Shown piece by piece: positions 1 to 8,300 of a DNA stretch of 13,469 nt. The stretch's first letter is position 1. The number at the start of each line of letters is the position of its first letter. The position numbers and the translations under genes were made by a program. Under the pieces are notes generated by a model, which was given only the letters and a program-made list of their open reading frames with translations, was not told the DNA's origin and made no database searches. Source of the DNA: Desulfobacteraceae bacterium (GTDB lineage Bacteria; Desulfobacterota; DSM-4660; Desulfatiglandales; Desulfatiglandaceae); assembly GCA_011042035.1 (NCBI GenBank), contig DQZA01000233.1:1-13469 (forward strand), in the 5' to 3' direction.

Positions 1-109
1 CTAAGTGCTTCGTAATCGCCGCCGTCAGAGTCGTCTTCCCATGATCTATATGCCCTATCGTACCCACATTCAAGTGCGGCTTCTTCCTCTCAAATTTCTT
101 CTTCGACAT
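1..109 (-). CDS. tuf: Elongation factor Tu, N-terminal fragment (runs off the left edge)
   Basis: Only the first 36 codons are in the window, starting at the ATG at 109. The peptide begins MSKKKFERKKPHLNVG and contains the G1/P-loop GHIDHGKT at residues 19-26, which binds the phosphates of GTP. EF-Tu carries aminoacyl-tRNA to the ribosomal A site in the cytoplasm. The start is supported by a near-perfect Shine-Dalgarno, AAGGAGG at 122-116, six bases from the ATG. The gene lies 78 bases after rpsG, where many bacteria have fusA first. It is a different gene copy from the EF-Tu C-terminus at the right edge, because the two fragments are the opposite ends of the reading frame and lie about 13 kb apart in the same direction. 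Recognition is certain; the rest of the gene is outside the window. Confidence 0.97.
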   Translation of the reverse strand, partial: MSKKKFERKKPHLNVGTIGHIDHGKTTLTAAITKHL

Positions 110-187
110 CGCTTACCTCCTTGGTATTCCTCGTGAGACACATTTTCAACACTATCACTCTATTTTTTCATAACCCAGCAACCCTTG

Positions 188-658
188 CTACCACCTGTAA
201 TGCGCAAAGGCCTTGTTTGCTTCTGCCATACGATGTGTATCTTCCCTTTTCTTAATAGAAGCTCCTCTGCCATTTGCCGCATCCATCAATTCACCGGCCA
301 ACTTGGCGGCCATCGTCTTTTCTCCTCTACCTCTGGCAAAGGAAATAATCCATCTAATGCTCAAAGCCTGGCTCCTTGAAGGTCTGACTTCTGTGGGCAC
401 CTGGTAAGTTGACCCACCAACCCTGCGCGATTTTACCTCCACGATGGGTTTCACGTTTTCGATTGCCTTCTGAAAGACCTCGAGGGGCTCTTGCTTTGTC
501 TTTTCTTTGATTATGTCAAAGGCATCATAAAGTATGGACTGTGCCACACTCTTTTTACCGTCCTTCATGAGGCTGTTTACAAACTTGCTCACAAGCACCG
601 ATTTGTACTTGGGATCTGGAGCCACCTCACGCTTGGCAACAACTCTTTTTCTAGGCAT
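188..658 (-). CDS. rpsG: 30S ribosomal protein S7
   Basis: A 156-residue protein, the usual length for bacterial S7. It begins MPRKRVVAKREVAPDPKYKS and shows the typical central stretch GGSTYQVPTEVRP and the C-terminal KREDTHRMAEANKAFAHYRW. S7 is a primary binder of the 3' major domain of 16S rRNA, organises the head of the 30S subunit and contacts the E-site tRNA. The ATG start is preceded by GGAG about eight bases upstream. rpsG follows rpsL by 54 bases, in the usual str-operon arrangement. In E. coli, S7 represses its own operon by binding the rpsL-rpsG junction; I see no clear equivalent structure in these 54 bases. The gene downstream is tuf, not fusA. Confidence 0.98.
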   Translation of the reverse strand: MPRKRVVAKREVAPDPKYKSVLVSKFVNSLMKDGKKSVAQSILYDAFDIIKEKTKQEPLEVFQKAIENVKPIVEVKSRRVGGSTYQVPTEVRPSRSQALSIRWIISFARGRGEKTMAAKLAGELMDAANGRGASIKKREDTHRMAEANKAFAHYRW

Positions 659-712
659 ACAATATTCTCCGAACCGCTTTCCCTCGTTGTGCTATATCCC
701 CACTAACCCTAC

Positions 713-1090
713 CTATATTGTCTTAGGCCTTTTTGCGCCATACTTGGACCTGCCCTGCCTACGGTCCTCTACACCTGTTGTATCCATGGTTCCTCGAATT
801 ATGTGATAGCGAACGCCGGGCAAATCCTTTACCCTACCCCCACGTATCAAAACCACTGAGTGCTCCTGGAGATTATGCCCCATCCCAGGTATATAAGAAG
901 TGACCTCTATACCGTTAGTTAGCCTCACCCTCGCCACCTTGCGCAAGGCCGAATTAGGCTTTTTAGGCGTAGAGGTATACACCCTAACACAGACCCCTCT
1001 CTTCTGTGGTGCACCTTGAAGCGCCGGGGTCTTAACCTTCTTTTTAGGCTTTTGTCTGCCTTTTCTAATTAGTTGGTTAATGGTCGGCAT
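713..1090 (-). CDS. rpsL: 30S ribosomal protein S12
   Basis: A 125-residue protein of normal S12 length. It contains the conserved loops TPKKPNSALRKVARVRLTNG and GHNLQEHSVVLIRGGRVKDL. S12 sits at the decoding centre of the 30S subunit and tunes codon-anticodon fidelity. The residues whose change gives streptomycin resistance in E. coli, Lys43 and Lys88 (Met counted), are both present as lysine, so the gene looks streptomycin-sensitive at these sites. Asp89, the site of RimO methylthiolation in other bacteria, is also present. The ATG has an AGGAG Shine-Dalgarno about nine bases upstream. It is the first gene after rpoC and is preceded by a candidate promoter and a leader hairpin, so it may start its own rpsL-rpsG-tuf transcript. 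Confidence 0.98.
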   Translation of the reverse strand: MPTINQLIRKGRQKPKKKVKTPALQGAPQKRGVCVRVYTSTPKKPNSALRKVARVRLTNGIEVTSYIPGMGHNLQEHSVVLIRGGRVKDLPGVRYHIIRGTMDTTGVEDRRQGRSKYGAKRPKTI

Positions 1091-1123
1091 CCAATCTCTC
1101 TCCTATCAATACTCACGAAAATG

Positions 1124-1155
1124 ATTCGCCCTTCGAATTTTGCGAAAGGGCGAAT
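1124..1155 (-). promoter_or_regulatory. Leader hairpin upstream of rpsL
   Basis: Perfect 10-bp inverted repeat: ATTCGCCCTT at 1124-1133 pairs with AAGGGCGAAT at 1146-1155. Two further C-G pairs sit inside a one-base bulge and close a loop of about 7 bases. On the minus strand it lies about 33 bases before the rpsL start. It is not followed by a clean U-run, so I do not call it an intrinsic terminator. It could be a pause, processing or attenuation element, or a remnant terminator of the rpoBC transcript. Confidence 0.6.
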
Positions 1156-1178
1156 GCGTGAGATTCACAAAATTCTTT

Positions 1179-1207
1179 CTTTTATGCCTTATTTTCCTTT
1201 TTGTCAA
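1179..1207 (-). promoter_or_regulatory. Candidate sigma-70-type promoter for rpsL-rpsG-tuf
   Basis: On the minus strand a perfect -35 hexamer TTGACA (1207-1202) is followed after exactly 17 bases by TAAAAG (1184-1179), a 4-of-6 match to TATAAT. The spacer and the surroundings are strongly A-rich. The predicted transcript would start near 1172, giving a leader of about 80 bases that begins just before the 1155-1124 hairpin. It lies in the 146-base rpoC-rpsL gap, where an independent promoter for the str genes is plausible. This is a sequence match only. Confidence 0.5.
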
Positions 1208-1236
1208 CCTGTTTTTTTACTTCCTTGCCAATTCCT

Positions 1237-4200
1237 CTATTCTCGGATTCCCAGCTCAACGTCCCTATAGGTCCTCAGCCCCGTGCCTGCTGGAATAAGG
1301 CGACCCATTATAACGTTCTCCTTTAATCCCCTCAGATAGTCCACCTTTCCTGCAACAGCGGCATCAGCCAGGACCTTAGTCGTTTCTTGAAAAGATGCAG
1401 CCGAGATAAAACTTTCCGTGCTAAGGGAAGCCTTGGTAATGCCCAGCAAGAGAGGCTGTGCGTTGGCAGGTTTACCTCCGGCTGCAACGACCTTGTTGTT
1501 TTCTTCCTCAAACTTCCACTTCTCCACGTGTTCCCCCACCAAGAAATTGGAATCACCGGGATCAGTGACTGTCACCTGCCTCAGCATCTGTCTTACGATA
1601 ACCTCAATGTGCTTATCATTAATCCTAACGCCCTGTAGCCTATAAACCTCCTGAACCTCATCAACAAGATACTTAGCCAGTTCCTTGACACCCCTAATCC
1701 TAAGAATATCGTGTGGATTTACAGATCCATCCATCAGCGGCTCACCTGCCCTAACGTAGTCTCCCTCTAACACGCTCACGTGCTTTCCTTTGGGGATAAA
1801 ATAGTCTACAGGTTCGCCGACTTCCGGGGTAATAGTCATCTTGCGTTTACCCTTGGTGTACTTACCAAAGGAAACAACTCCATCAATTTCACTAATAATG
1901 GCCGTTTCCTTGGGCTTCCTGACCTCGAACAACTCTGCTACCCTGGGCAGACCGCCCGTGATATCCTTAGTCTTTGTCGTCTCCCGAGGTATCTTGGCGA
2001 GTGCCTGACCTGGACCAACAGTATCTCCTTCATTCACCATTATGATGGCCCCCACGGGCAAGTGGTATCTCGCTCTGGCCTTGGAGCTTCCTGGCAATAG
2101 CGCGGTCTTACCCTCGGCATCCTTTATAGAGATCCTGGGTCTGATATCCGGATCAGGAGATTCAACAACAGCGCGGCTTATCTTCCCCGTCACCTTGTCG
2201 CGACGTTCCTGCATGGTCTTACCTTCTATGATGTCGCCAAATTTTACCGTACCGCCCACCTCGGTCATAATAGGTATGGTAAATGGATCCCATTCAGCCA
2301 ATACCTGATCGGTCTTCACCTTATCGCCATCATGCACCTTGAGCACTGCCCCATAAATCACTGGATAACGCTCAATCTCACGGCCTCCCTTGCCCACTAT
2401 GGCGAGCTCCCCGTTGCGGTTCATCACAACCAAGTTGCCCTCTTCATTCTCCACGGTCTTGAGATTTACAAACTTAACCGTGCCATTATTCCTAGGCTGG
2501 ATTGTGGACTGCTCTACTCGTTTACTAGCGGTTCCGCCTATGTGGAATGTTCTCATTGTAAGCTGGGTACCAGGCTCACCAATGGACTGGGCTGCAATTA
2601 TACCAACTGCCTCCCCTATATTAACTAGGCGTCCATGGGCAAGATCACGTCCGTAGCATCGCCTGCACACCCCTCGTCTGGATTGGCACGTGAGCACCGA
2701 ACGAATCTTCACCCGTTCTACACCTGCAGATTCAATCTTGGCCACCTTCTCTTCATCAATTTCTTCATTGGCCTTAACCAGTATTTCCCCCGTAACGGGA
2801 TCGATAATGTCTTGAACGGCTACCCTTCCTAGCACCCTCTCGCTCACCCTCTGGATTATTTCTCCGCCTTCCACCAAGGCGTCCACCCAGATACCATCCA
2901 TGGTGCCACAGTCCTCTTCCGATACCACAACATCCTGGGACACATCCACCAACCGGCGGGTAAGATAACCAGAGTTGGCCGTCTTGAGGGCTGTATCGGC
3001 AAGACCCTTTCGGGCACCATGCGTGGATATGAAGTACTGGAGCACGGTAAGGCCCTCGCGGAAATTCGAGGTAATAGGAGTCTCTATGATCTCCCCTGAG
3101 GGTTTGGCCATGAGGCCTCTCATCCCAGCTAGCTGTCTCATCTGGTCCTTACTCCCTCTGGCCCCTGAATCTGACATCATGTAGATAGGATTAAAGCTGT
3201 CTACTTTGACCTTCTTTTTCCCCGGCCCCTGAGCCACCTCGACCGCCATTTCCTTCATCATCTCCGAGGCAATATCCTCTGTGGCCTGGGCCCAAATGTC
3301 TACAACCTTATTGTACTTTTCGCCGTCAGTAATAAGGCCACTTACATATTGCTGCTCTATCTTCTTAACCTCTCTCTCAGCTCTCTCGAGGATCTCATCT
3401 TTCTTCTTTGGGATAACCATATCCTTCATTGCGATTGAAATACCCGACAGCGTTGCGTATTTGTAACCCAAATCCTTGAGCCTATCGGCGAGAATAACCG
3501 TAGCTTTTATTCCAGTCCGTCTATAGGCCTCGTTTATCAGGATTCGCAATTCCTTCTTCTTCATTACCTTGTTGACGAGGTCAAAAGGTAAGCCTTCGGG
3601 AAGAAGCTCTGCAAGTATCACCCTTCCCGTAGTGGTGTCATAGATTTTCCCGTTCATCCTCACCTTGATGGCCGCATGTAGATCCAGCTCACCCGAATCA
3701 TATGCAATCCTAACCTCTTCGGGGTTTGCGAAAATCTTTCCTTCACCCTTAGCAAAGGGCCGAGACCTTGTCATGTAATATATACCTAGTACAATATCCT
3801 GGCTGGGAACGATTATCGGGTCACCATGGGCAGGAGACAGGATATTGTTGGTGGACATCATGAGCACCCTGGCCTCAATCTGGGCCTCAATGGAAAGGGG
3901 CACATGAACCGCCATCTGGTCTCCATCAAAGTCCGCATTGAACGCCGTGCAAACCAAGGGGTGCAACTGGATCGCCTTGCCCTCTATAAGAATCGGTTCA
4001 AAGGCTTGGATTCCAAGCCTGTGAAGCGTTGGCGCCCGGTTGAGAAGTATACAGTATTCCTTTACCACCTCATCTAGGGCGTCCCAAACTTCTGGGGTCT
4101 CCCTCTCCACCATCCTTTTTGCGCTCTTAATGGTGGTAACTAGGCCCTTTTCGTCCAGCTTATTGTAAATAAAAGGCTTAAAAAGCTCCAAGGCCATTTT

Positions 4201-5310
4201 CTTGGGCAGACCACACTGATGGAGTCTTAGGTCCGGCCCCACTACTATAACCGAGCGGCCAGAGTAATCCACTCGTTTACCCAATAGGTTCTGGCGGAAT
4301 CTCCCCTGCTTCCCCTTCAGCATATCGCTCAAGGACTTAAAAGGTCTCTTATTGGGCCCTGTAACTACCTTGCCTCTTCGCCCGTTATCAAACAGTACAT
4401 CTACAGCCTCCTGGAGCATACGCTTTTCGTTTCGTACAATTATATCTGGGGCATTTAACTCGAGAAGTCTCTTTAATCTGTTGTTTCGGTTGATCACCCT
4501 GCGGTACAGGTCGTTCAAGTCTGAGGTGGCAAAGCGTCCACCGTCAAGCGGCACAAGGGGCCGCAAATCAGGCGGGAGCACTGGAATAACATCCATTATG
4601 ATCCATTCTGGCTTATTCTTAGATTCGCGGAATGCATCGATGATCTTGAGCCTCTTGGCCAACTTCTTGCGCTTTGCCTCGCTCTTCGTGGTCATCATCT
4701 CTACGCGCAGGGTCTGCGACAGTTCATCTAGATTAAGATGTCGCAGCATTGCCTGAATGGCCTCTGCTCCGATGCCTGCCACAAACCTGTCACCCCAGTC
4801 CTGTCTGGCCTGCATCAACTGTTCATCCGTAAGGAGAGCGCCTCTTTGCAGGGGGGTATCCTTGGGGTCAATCACAATATAACTTTCAAAATAAAGCACG
4901 CGCTCAAGCTCTTTAAGGGTTAAATCAAGGAGATTACCCACCTTTGATGGCAGACACTTCAAAAACCAAATGTGGGCCACGGGAGCTGCCAGCTCAATGT
5001 GCCCCATACGTTCCCTTCTAACCTTAGACTGGATTACCTCGACCCCACACTTTTCACACACTATTCCTCTGTGCTTCATGCGCTTATATTTACCACAATT
5101 GCACTCATAGTCTTTAATGGGGCCAAAAATCTTTGAACAAAATAGCCCATCTCTCTCCGGTTTGAACGTGCGGTAATTTATAGTTTCAGGTTTCTTCACC
5201 TCACCATAAGACCACTCCCGAATCTTTTCCGGAGAGGCAAGAGAAATCCTCACCGCGTTAAAGCTGGATGGATCCTTAGGCTTGGTAAAAAAACTGTATA
5301 GTTCGTCCAA
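1237..5310 (-). CDS. rpoC: DNA-directed RNA polymerase subunit beta'
   Basis: A 1357-residue protein, the catalytic beta' subunit of RNA polymerase. The N-terminal zinc site is C70, C72, C85 and C88. The active-site Mg2+ loop is NADFDGD at 458-464, with D460, D462 and D464 as ligands, at the same numbers as in E. coli. The second zinc site is C801, C875, C882 and C885. The trigger loop begins at about residue 919 (MRTFHIGG) and is interrupted by a beta-rich insertion before it resumes near GGLPRVAELFEVRKPKE, as in proteobacterial enzymes with SI3. The start codon is TTG, supported by AAGGAG seven bases upstream and by alignment of the N-terminus with E. coli RpoC; the next in-frame Met comes after the first zinc cysteines. 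It lies 18 bases after rpoB. Confidence 0.98.
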   Translation of the reverse strand: MDELYSFFTKPKDPSSFNAVRISLASPEKIREWSYGEVKKPETINYRTFKPERDGLFCSKIFGPIKDYECNCGKYKRMKHRGIVCEKCGVEVIQSKVRRERMGHIELAAPVAHIWFLKCLPSKVGNLLDLTLKELERVLYFESYIVIDPKDTPLQRGALLTDEQLMQARQDWGDRFVAGIGAEAIQAMLRHLNLDELSQTLRVEMMTTKSEAKRKKLAKRLKIIDAFRESKNKPEWIIMDVIPVLPPDLRPLVPLDGGRFATSDLNDLYRRVINRNNRLKRLLELNAPDIIVRNEKRMLQEAVDVLFDNGRRGKVVTGPNKRPFKSLSDMLKGKQGRFRQNLLGKRVDYSGRSVIVVGPDLRLHQCGLPKKMALELFKPFIYNKLDEKGLVTTIKSAKRMVERETPEVWDALDEVVKEYCILLNRAPTLHRLGIQAFEPILIEGKAIQLHPLVCTAFNADFDGDQMAVHVPLSIEAQIEARVLMMSTNNILSPAHGDPIIVPSQDIVLGIYYMTRSRPFAKGEGKIFANPEEVRIAYDSGELDLHAAIKVRMNGKIYDTTTGRVILAELLPEGLPFDLVNKVMKKKELRILINEAYRRTGIKATVILADRLKDLGYKYATLSGISIAMKDMVIPKKKDEILERAEREVKKIEQQYVSGLITDGEKYNKVVDIWAQATEDIASEMMKEMAVEVAQGPGKKKVKVDSFNPIYMMSDSGARGSKDQMRQLAGMRGLMAKPSGEIIETPITSNFREGLTVLQYFISTHGARKGLADTALKTANSGYLTRRLVDVSQDVVVSEEDCGTMDGIWVDALVEGGEIIQRVSERVLGRVAVQDIIDPVTGEILVKANEEIDEEKVAKIESAGVERVKIRSVLTCQSRRGVCRRCYGRDLAHGRLVNIGEAVGIIAAQSIGEPGTQLTMRTFHIGGTASKRVEQSTIQPRNNGTVKFVNLKTVENEEGNLVVMNRNGELAIVGKGGREIERYPVIYGAVLKVHDGDKVKTDQVLAEWDPFTIPIMTEVGGTVKFGDIIEGKTMQERRDKVTGKISRAVVESPDPDIRPRISIKDAEGKTALLPGSSKARARYHLPVGAIIMVNEGDTVGPGQALAKIPRETTKTKDITGGLPRVAELFEVRKPKETAIISEIDGVVSFGKYTKGKRKMTITPEVGEPVDYFIPKGKHVSVLEGDYVRAGEPLMDGSVNPHDILRIRGVKELAKYLVDEVQEVYRLQGVRINDKHIEVIVRQMLRQVTVTDPGDSNFLVGEHVEKWKFEEENNKVVAAGGKPANAQPLLLGITKASLSTESFISAASFQETTKVLADAAVAGKVDYLRGLKENVIMGRLIPAGTGLRTYRDVELGIRE

Positions 5311-5317
5311 TGCCCTT

Positions 5318-5323
5318 CTCCTT
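5318..5323 (-). promoter_or_regulatory. Ribosome binding site that fixes the rpoC TTG start
   Basis: AAGGAG on the minus strand lies seven bases upstream of TTG at 5310. No ATG or GTG in this frame lies near it, and translation from the TTG gives the expected beta' N-terminus (MDELYSFFTK, then SLASPEKIREWSYGEVKKPE). Confidence 0.8.
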
Positions 5324-5328
5324 TTTCT

Positions 5329-8300
5329 TTAAAGGTTCACTTCCCCCTCAGGGTTCTCAAAAAGCTGAATCTCCAGACCCAGACTCTGCAGTTCCTTCAT
5401 CAATACCTTGAAGGATTCTGGGAGCCCAGCCTCCAAGATATTGTTGCCTTTCACTATCCGCTCGTACATTCTGGTCCGGCCCGCTACGTCATCTGACTTT
5501 ACAGTGAGAAACTCCTGTAATGCATAGGCCGCACCATAGGCCTCCATGGCCCAGACCTCCATTTCCCCCAGCCTCTGGCCGCCAAACTGGGCCTTACCAC
5601 CCAAAGGCTGCTGGGTGACAAGAGAATATGGGCCAATGGAGCGAGCATGTATCTTGTCATCCACCAAGTGATGAAGTTTCATAACATACATCACTCCCAC
5701 GGTAATCTTTTGATCAAAAGGTTCACCTGTCCTTCCATCGTAAAGGGTTGTCTGACCTGTCACTGGGATACCAGCCAGCTCCAAGCACTTGATGATCTCA
5801 TCCTCCTGTGCACCGTCAAATACCGGTGTGGCCATGGGAACCCCCTCTTGGAGTTGAAGGATCCTGTCCAAAAGTTCATCGTCAGAAAGCTCACCAAAAT
5901 ATTTCTGATAATCCTCTTTGCCAAACACTGCCTTCAGCCTTCGCCTGATCTCATTGAGGTTCCTCATGTTCTCAAGAAGCTCGCCAATCTGTTTACCGAG
6001 TTCCTTGGACGCCCAACCAAGATGGGTTTCCAGAACCTGGCCAACATTCATTCGAGATGGCACTCCTAGCGGATTAAGGATAATGTCAACAGGTGTACCA
6101 TCCTCGAAATAGGGCATGTCTTCTATGGGGAGGATACGGGAAAGCACTCCCTTGTTACCATGGCGTCCTGCCATCTTATCCCCAACCGACAGTTTCCTTT
6201 TTACAGCCACATAAACCTTGACCATCTTGATGACGCCCGGTGCCAATTCATCACCTTCACCAAGCCTATCGAGCTTCTCCTGAAATACGTTCTCAACCCT
6301 CTCTATCTTCGCCTTGTATTGCCCTACTATGGCCTCCATCCTTTCGATGGTCTCCATTGTTGATCTCAAATCAGCGTTGGCCCACGCCTCAACGGGGGTA
6401 TTTTCCACCTCTGCCTTATTGATGGCCTTGTCTGCCTTCACCAGCAGCTCGCCGCTCTCTGGATCCACCAGATCCGTCTTAAGTTTTTTGCCAACAAGCA
6501 GGTCCTTCAATTTCTCCTTTGCACTCAATGTAATGACATTAATTTCATCCGCCGCGTCCTTTTCAAGTCTCGCCCTCTCCTGTTCTTCAATCTGGAGGCT
6601 TCGGAAGTCCTTTTCCACCCCTCTTCTGGAAAATACCTTGGCATCAATGACAATTCCTTCAACGCCAGGTGGTACCCTCAAGGATGTGTCCTTTACATCT
6701 CCGGCCTTGTCACCAAATATGGCTCTCAGGAGCTTTTCCTCAGGGGAAAGCTGTGTCTCGCCTTTAGGGGTAATCTTACCCACCAAGATATCTCCGGGCT
6801 TCACCTCTGCGCCTATTTTTATGATGCCGCTGTCATCCAGGTTCTTAAGGGCCTCTTCACCAACATTGGGAATGTCCCGAGTTATCTCTTCCCTTCCCAG
6901 CTTTGTGTCTCTTGCAAGGACCTCGAATTCCTCTATGTGAACAGAGGTGTATATATCTTCCTTGACAACCCTTTCGCTTATCAGGATCGAGTCCTCAAAA
7001 TTATAACCGCCCCAGGACATGAAGGCTACCATCACATTCTGCCCAAGAGCCAATTCGCCCATTTCCATGGCAGGGCCGTCTGCGATGATCTGACCTCTTC
7101 TTACGAATTCACCTTTCTTCACAATGGGTTTTTGATTGTAGCAAGTATTCTGGTTAGAACGTTTGAACTTGGTCAGTTTGTAGATTTCCACCTCGGGCTC
7201 GTCAGTGTCTGCCCCTCCGCTTGATCTGATCACAATACGGGATGCATCCACATCCTCCACGATACCGTCTCTCTTAGCCACTATTGACACGCCAGAGTCT
7301 CGGGCTACTATCTTCTCGATCCCCGTTCCCACAAGAGGGGCCTTTGCCTTGAGCAAAGGAACTGCCTGACGCTGCATGTTTGACCCCATCAGTGCGCGGT
7401 TGGCGTCGTCGTGCTCCAGGAAGGGAATGAGAGAGGCCGAAACGCTCACCAACTGGTCAGGCGAAACGTCCATGTATTTAACTTGATCAATCGGCGCCTT
7501 GGCCGCCTCCCCCGCTATCCTGACTGCTGCTTCTTCGCGCAGAAATTTTCCTCTCTTGTCCAATGGCGCATTGGCCTGTGCAATGGGATCTTCCCCCTCG
7601 TCAAGGGCAGAAAGATAGGCAATATTGGTGGTTGCCTTTCCGTCCCTGACTTTCCGGTAAGGCGTCTCAATAAACCCGAATTCATTGACCCTCGCATAGG
7701 TACTAAGAGACACAATGAGGCCGATGTTTGGCCCTTCAGGTGTCTCAATGGGACAGATACGGCCATAATGGGTCGGGTGAACGTCGCGGACCTCAAAACC
7801 AGCGCGCTCCCTGGTTAGACCTCCAGGCCCAAGGGCACTTAGTCTACGTTTGTGGGTAATCTCGGAAAGGGGATTGGTCTGATCCATAAACTGGGACAAC
7901 TGGCTTGTTCCAAAAAACTCCTTTACTACTGCGGAGACGGGCTTGGAATTAATGAGATCGTGGGGCATGAGAGTCTCAACTTCCTGCAAACTCATGCGCT
8001 CCTTGATAGCCCGTTCCATCCTTACAAGACCTATCCTGTATTGGTTTTCAAGCAATTCACCGACAGCTCTCACCCTTCTGTTTCCTAGGTTGTCAATATC
8101 ATCACCTGTGGCCTCCGACATCTTAAGGCGGATTAATTCTTTCACCGTTGCGAGGATATCCTCCTTGCGCAGTGTCCGCTGCTCCAAAGGCACTTCCAGG
8201 TTCAGGCGGTGATTCATCTTCAACCTGCCCACCGGAGACAGATCATATGTATTGATATTAAAAAACAGATTTATGAAGAAATTATTTGCGACCTCCTGGG

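Noticed and set aside
110..187. TTGCTG followed by A/T-rich sequence as a promoter for the left tuf
   Set aside because: No -10 box of reasonable quality at a 16-18 base distance; the gene is more likely read from rpsL-rpsG.
1124..1155. Intrinsic terminator for rpoC
   Set aside because: The stem is good but the downstream bases on the minus strand (CATTTTCGTG) are not a proper U-tract.
6314..6940. A 208-codon plus-strand open frame antisense to rpoB
   Set aside because: It lies wholly opposite a well-recognised part of RpoB, is rich in Ser and Leu as typical for shadow frames, and matches no family that I recognise.
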